A model generated the notes under the pieces. That model saw nothing but the letters and a program-made list of their open reading frames with translations, made no database searches and was not told the origin of the DNA. The translations under genes and the position numbers were made by a program. From Euryarchaeota archaeon UBA124 (lineage in GTDB: Archaea; Thermoplasmatota; Poseidoniia; Poseidoniales; Poseidoniaceae), in assembly GCA_002502215.1 (NCBI GenBank), contig DAPT01000037.1, positions 1 through 17,083 of the forward strand: DNA of 17,083 bases, written 5' to 3'. Shown piece after piece: positions 13,636-17,083 of this stretch; the first letter of the stretch is position 1, and the number at the start of each line of letters is the position of its first letter.

Positions 13636-14380
13636 ATCCTTCAAGCACATACAGGATTCCTGAAGCAATGATTCCGATGGTAATCATCGTAGTGATGTGT
13701 GATTTCTTCCACTTCTTGAGCCAACGCTTTCCAAGATGAACCCCGATGATGGCCGATAAAACGGAACCTGCTACAAGCGGGAGGAATTCGATGAGTGCTT
13801 CTCCGTCCGAGTACAGATAGACAGGCAAGCGAGAGAGGTCGACGACCAATGCAAGGAGTGCAGCTGTCGCAGCATAGGCTGATTTATCCGGCAAACGACG
13901 TTGAAGGAACATCGCTCGCAATGCGCCTTGGTGTCCAGTCAATCCTCCCATAAATCCTGAACCAAATCCTCCCCAGCGGTCCTCTGCTTCAGGAAGGCGA
14001 TAATTGGTCCAGCGCTCTGAAATCGAGAGAAGAGGGAGCAGAATTAATGCGAAACCAACAACGATGAGAAGCGGTTGCGCATCGATGCTCGTGCTAAGTG
14101 AAGCACCGATCAACGCACCGAGGACCATCGCCCAGCCGTATCGTTTGATGGCCGTAACATCAACATCGGCCTTGAGCAGTAGAAGTTTCCAACCGTTGTG
14201 TGCAGCATGAACAACTGCGACTGCTGCAATTGCTAAGTGGGGCTCAAGCCACAGAAGCATGACGGGCGTAAGCATGGTTGCCAGACCGAATCCCGCCGGT
14301 ACTGTGAGGGCTGCTGCAAGAAGTGTTGCGGCCATGCAGAAAACGATGAGCATCACATCCATGAATCGTGAGAAAACCAT
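13625..14380 (-). CDS. TauE/SafE-family membrane permease
   Basis: A 251-residue, highly hydrophobic protein with about seven or eight membrane helices in two halves. The first half has PAGFGLATMLTPVMLLWLEPHL-like sequence, then AAVAVVHAAHNGWKLLLL. The second half repeats the pattern with GFGSGFMGGLTGHQGALRAMF, the G-x-GG-TG block typical of TauE/SafE (DUF81) proteins. Family members move sulfite, sulfonates or other small organic anions, but the substrate here is not known. ATG 14380 is taken as start; ATG 14362 or 14353 would also give a good first membrane helix and fit a TATA-like box near 14392-14401 better. It is divergent from the photolyase gene and convergent on exonuclease III. Confidence 0.83.
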   Translation of the reverse strand: MVFSRFMDVMLIVFCMAATLLAAALTVPAGFGLATMLTPVMLLWLEPHLAIAAVAVVHAAHNGWKLLLLKADVDVTAIKRYGWAMVLGALIGASLSTSIDAQPLLIVVGFALILLPLLSISERWTNYRLPEAEDRWGGFGSGFMGGLTGHQGALRAMFLQRRLPDKSAYAATAALLALVVDLSRLPVYLYSDGEALIEFLPLVAGSVLSAIIGVHLGKRWLKKWKKSHITTMITIGIIASGILYVLEGFRM

Positions 14381-14391
14381 TCAATCATCAA

Positions 14392-14401
14392 CGTATCTAT
14401 A
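14392..14401. promoter_or_regulatory. TATA-like element between the permease and photolyase genes
   Basis: ATCTATATTG-like box in the 69-base divergent gap. Toward the right it would start transcription near 14422-14426, inside the dyad before the photolyase gene. Toward the left it suits the inner permease ATGs. It is the only TATA-like box seen in the gap. Confidence 0.45.
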
Positions 14402-14422
14402 TTGCTCATCGAAACACGGGAT

Positions 14423-14446
14423 TAAATCCTCCCCAGGGTGGATTTA
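14423..14446. promoter_or_regulatory. 24-base imperfect dyad just before the photolyase start
   Basis: Ten of twelve positions pair: arms TAAATCC and GGATTTA, a T-T mismatch, then CCC and GGG about a CA centre. It covers the expected transcription start and ends three bases before ATG 14450. As DNA it would be a repressor-type operator; as RNA it would fold into a hairpin that buries AGGGTGGA, the likely ribosome site. The symmetry is seen directly, its use is inferred. Confidence 0.5.
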
Positions 14447-14449
14447 GGC

Positions 14450-16081
14450 ATGGCCTGGTCAAAGATTGCGGGTGGAACAGGGGCCTTTTCATCGCAGATG
14501 AAATCCTCTCATCCTTCAGACGCTCTGACATGGTGGTACTTGCCCTATGACCAACTCAATCTCGAGCTGTTGCCCAATCTCGATTCCGTCGGTATCGTTC
14601 TGATTGAGAGTGAGAAACAAGCAAAGCGACGCCCATATCACAAACAAAAACTCTGTTACATTCTCTCCAACATGCGTCATTTTGCCGTAGAAACTGCAGG
14701 CAAAGGAATACCTGTCGTTTACGCTATGACAAATGAGCAATACGATGAACCTCTGCGTGCTCTTGTCCAAGAGTTCGGCCCAATCAACATGCATCGTGCA
14801 GCTGAGCGTGAATTAAGATCAACCTTGGCTGAATTAATCAAAGACGAGTCAATTATCGAGCATCCGCACCCTGGTTGGTTGACACCTCAAGACTGGTTCA
14901 CTGAAACGGTGGGCAACGAACCCCCGTTTCGGATGGATCGTTTCTATCGACGAGTTCGTAAAGAGAAAGGATGGCTTATGGAAGGTGACTCTCCGGTTGG
15001 GGGGAAGTTCAGCCATGATGCGGACAATCGGCAACCTTGGAGGGGTGAGCACCAACTTCCCAAAGCCCCTGCATACGCAACGGATTCCGTTGACGACGAG
15101 GTCATTGAATTCGTTAATCATCGATTTGCAGAACATCCAGGCGATGCTCGATTGGACCACCTACCGACAAGCTACGATGACCATCGCCAAGCCTTGCATT
15201 TCCTGTCCGACATCCTGACGTTGTTCGGTCCATACGAGGATGCTATGACAAAAGAGAGCAGAGGACTTTTCCATTCCCGACTCGCATCCTCCGTCAATAT
15301 TCATCGTGTTTTACCGCAGGAAGTTATCGATGTTGTTGTTGAGGCAAACGTTCCTTTGAATTCACAGGAAGGGTATTTGCGGCAGATGATTTGGAGAGAA
15401 TATGTTCACCACGTCCATGAGGTAACAGATGGTTTTCACTCTCTCGATATTGAATCCACAGTACCTCCAAACAGAACAGCTGGGTGGCCAATGGAACAGG
15501 ACATGGACAAAACCGGTCATCCAAATCAGCTTAAACAAACCAAATCCTTGCCAATGGCCTATTGGGGGCAAACATCGGGTATGGACTGCCTCGATTGGGC
15601 GGTTGAAAGTGTCATGGATGAGGCATGGACGCATCACATTCCACGGTTAATGGTGTTGAGCAATCTCGCCCAATTAATGGACATTGAACCGCGTCAACTG
15701 ACCGATTGGTTCCATGCATCATTTGTTGATGCTTTTGATTGGGTTGTTGAACCCAACGTTCTCGGAATGGGTACCTTCGCCCTTGGTGATGCGATGATGA
15801 CAAAACCGTACGTGTCAGGCTCACCGTACATCAAAAAGATGGGTGACTTTTGTTCATCATGCGAATTTCATCCAGCGAAAACCTGCCCAATCTCGCCCTT
15901 GTATTGGGCTTATTTCGAGCGTCACAAGGACGCATTTGCAGGGAATCACCGATTGGCAATGACGTTGCGTACCCTTTCCAAACGCTCGGAAGAGAAGAAA
16001 AAGTTGGATCGAGAGACGTTTGAAAACGTTACACATACTCTCAGCCAAGGAAAATCCCTTGCATCACAAACCAGATTGTAG
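14450..16081 (+). CDS. FeS-BCP family photolyase (PhrB-like, probable (6-4) photolyase)
   Basis: A 543-residue member of the iron-sulfur bacterial cryptochrome/photolyase group, which uses light, FAD and a ribolumazine-type antenna to repair UV lesions. The N-terminal antenna-binding domain has WWYLPYDQLN and LIESEKQAKRRPYHKQKLCY, then ILSNMRHFA. The C-terminal FAD domain includes GYLRQMIWREYV, YWGQTSGMDCLDWAVE, and THHIPRLMVLSNLAQLM. Four cysteines sit where the [4Fe-4S] cluster is held: Cys380, Cys468, Cys471 and Cys479. From memory of PhrB (Cys350, 438, 441, 454), the first three have identical spacing and the last loop is five residues shorter. The His395-His396 pair matches the PhrB His pair near the lesion. 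ATG 14450 follows AGGGTGGA; GTG 14438 is unlikely. An upstream dyad suggests control. Confidence 0.92.
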   Translation: MAWSKIAGGTGAFSSQMKSSHPSDALTWWYLPYDQLNLELLPNLDSVGIVLIESEKQAKRRPYHKQKLCYILSNMRHFAVETAGKGIPVVYAMTNEQYDEPLRALVQEFGPINMHRAAERELRSTLAELIKDESIIEHPHPGWLTPQDWFTETVGNEPPFRMDRFYRRVRKEKGWLMEGDSPVGGKFSHDADNRQPWRGEHQLPKAPAYATDSVDDEVIEFVNHRFAEHPGDARLDHLPTSYDDHRQALHFLSDILTLFGPYEDAMTKESRGLFHSRLASSVNIHRVLPQEVIDVVVEANVPLNSQEGYLRQMIWREYVHHVHEVTDGFHSLDIESTVPPNRTAGWPMEQDMDKTGHPNQLKQTKSLPMAYWGQTSGMDCLDWAVESVMDEAWTHHIPRLMVLSNLAQLMDIEPRQLTDWFHASFVDAFDWVVEPNVLGMGTFALGDAMMTKPYVSGSPYIKKMGDFCSSCEFHPAKTCPISPLYWAYFERHKDAFAGNHRLAMTLRTLSKRSEEKKKLDRETFENVTHTLSQGKSLASQTRL

Positions 16082-16130
16082 TATCCCTCAGACATTTCAG
16101 AAATCTGCGTTTTCCTCTTGGAATAAACGG
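16082..16130 (+). terminator. Possible photolyase terminator, weak hairpin plus T-rich stretch
   Basis: After the TAG, CAGACATTT and AAATCTG can form a seven-base stem with a two-base bulge, followed by GCGTTTTCCTCTT. Archaeal termination needs mainly a T-rich run, so this is a reasonable but weak candidate. Confidence 0.25.
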
Positions 16131-16140
16131 GTGCTTATTA
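16131..16140 (+). promoter_or_regulatory. Candidate TATA element for ppsA
   Basis: GTGCTTATTA is centred about 26 bases before ATG 16163, the spacing of a leaderless archaeal gene. Together with the in-frame start it favours 16163 over the out-of-frame ATG at 16159. Confidence 0.45.
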
Positions 16141-16162
16141 GTGCGATAGAAGGTTGACATGC

Positions 16163-17083
16163 ATGCAACAACCCGCCCTCGCCCAATGGTTTAACCAAGC
16201 AGACATGAAAGACACTTCTACAGTTGGGGGAAAGGGAGCATCCCTTGGAGAAATGTTCCAGAAACTTACCACCATCGGTGTCAAGGTGCCAAACGGCTTC
16301 ACCCTGACAACTGAAGCGTTTCAACAGTTCGTCACCGCCGACATACCAACTGCTACTTGGAAGAACGTTGGAGCGGCTGAGGAGGTGGATGAAATTCGTC
16401 GCGCGGCCATAGAGGCTACGACGCTCAGAGAAGCACTTGAGGTATGCCTGAGAGGAGCAGATCCAACCGACCATCTCAATCTCAACAGCCGTGCAGCTCT
16501 TGCTCGATCGTTGGTCAGAGAGACGCCGGTTCCTGAAACCATCAAGTCAGCGATTGCGTTAGAGTATGGGAAACTTTGCGAGATGTACACGCCAGGTGTC
16601 GACGTCGCTGTACGCTCTTCAGCTACAACCGAAGACTCAGCTGAGGCTTCGTTTGCAGGACAATACGAATCCTATCTCAACGTGAGTGGGGAGCAGGACA
16701 TTATCGAGAAATGGCGTCGTTGCGTAGCGAGCATGTTCACAGAGCGTGCGATTGGCTACCATCTGGAGCACAACATGCATCCACTCGACAGTGCTATCGC
16801 TGTTGTGGTGATGAAAATGGCTCGTTCGGACAAGGCCAGTTCTGGCGTCATGTTCACGATTGACCCTGACTCAGGGCACGCAGGGGTGATTCACGTTGGT
16901 TCGTCGTATGGGCTCGGTGAATTGGTGGTACAGGGCGTCGTATCTCCAGACACCTTCACGGTCTGGAAGGAGGGTCTGCGAGCGGGGAAATTTCCCATTG
17001 TGCATCGAACACTTGGTTCAAAAGATCAGATGATGGTGTATCACGAGGAGGCTGCAAATGAAGTCCAATCAATTGCTGTGCCC
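16163..17083 (+). CDS. ppsA: Phosphoenolpyruvate synthase, N-terminal part
   Basis: Partial gene: 307 codons open to the right edge, out of about 750-800 in the family. The enzyme makes phosphoenolpyruvate from pyruvate and ATP, feeding gluconeogenesis. The part present is the ATP-grasp nucleotide-binding domain (PPDK_N). Visible are VGGKGASLGEM at 21-31, VPNGFTLTTEAF, then VAVRSSATTEDSAEASFAGQ with its ATP-contacting Arg. Next come VVVMKMARSDKASSGVMFTI, SSYGLGELVVQGVVSPDTF and LGSKDQMMVY. The last three match PpsA rather than pyruvate phosphate dikinase, which lacks the LGSK block. The phosphohistidine and PEP-binding domains lie beyond the window. ATG 16163 gives the only open frame; it sits 26 bases after a TATA-like box, and AAGGTTGA precedes it. 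Confidence 0.93.
   Translation, partial: MQQPALAQWFNQADMKDTSTVGGKGASLGEMFQKLTTIGVKVPNGFTLTTEAFQQFVTADIPTATWKNVGAAEEVDEIRRAAIEATTLREALEVCLRGADPTDHLNLNSRAALARSLVRETPVPETIKSAIALEYGKLCEMYTPGVDVAVRSSATTEDSAEASFAGQYESYLNVSGEQDIIEKWRRCVASMFTERAIGYHLEHNMHPLDSAIAVVVMKMARSDKASSGVMFTIDPDSGHAGVIHVGSSYGLGELVVQGVVSPDTFTVWKEGLRAGKFPIVHRTLGSKDQMMVYHEEAANEVQSIAVP

Noticed and set aside
1..17083. Mobile element, CRISPR array or defence island
   Set aside because: No transposase, integrase, spaced repeats, Cas or toxin-antitoxin proteins seen; gene content is core metabolism, repair and transport.

Overview
The window reads as a gene-dense archaeal chromosome segment. It most likely comes from an uncultivated marine euryarchaeon of the Marine Group II / Poseidoniales type; that placement is inferred from gene content and style, since there is no rRNA here. 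Archaeal signs are a PhoU protein with an N-terminal AbrB-like domain, the archaea-specific CoA enzyme 4-phosphopantoate--beta-alanine ligase, a probable KEOPS Pcc1 subunit, TATA-like elements about 25 bases before start codons (leaderless style), and GGTGA-type ribosome sites. Base composition looks even, and I see no insertion sequence, CRISPR array, tRNA or rRNA.

Left part (1-2187): a phosphate module. The start of pstS (phosphate-binding lipoprotein, minus strand, cut by the window edge) diverges from two coupled phoU genes. A perfect 10-base tandem repeat lies between them and could be both promoter and operator.

Middle left (2188-5850): hflX (ribosome-associated GTPase), a membrane protein with a carboxypeptidase-regulatory-like beta-sandwich, and a beta-propeller protein form a minus-strand operon. 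The small pcc1-like gene diverges from hflX across a symmetric CATATG element.

Centre (5826-8337): two minus-strand clusters of small membrane proteins with no recognised function. Three have coiled-coil or acidic tails, one has a double-CXXC zinc ribbon. Then come a hotdog thioesterase (8539-9078) and two short intergenic stretches.

Right part: a minus-strand cofactor operon nadC, phosphopantothenate synthetase and an acidic protein of unknown role (9282-11659) diverges from an FAD-dependent oxidoreductase followed by exonuclease III (11739-13635). A TauE/SafE-type permease (13625-14380) diverges from an iron-sulfur (FeS-BCP) photolyase (14450-16081). The photolyase start is preceded by a 24-base dyad. 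The window ends inside ppsA, phosphoenolpyruvate synthase (16163 onward).

The most distinctive items are the pstS/phoU/phoU arrangement with its tandem repeat, the photolyase with its dyad, and the uncharacterised membrane-protein clusters. Nothing here is a clearly new defence or mobile system. No searches were run; family calls rest on motifs read by eye.
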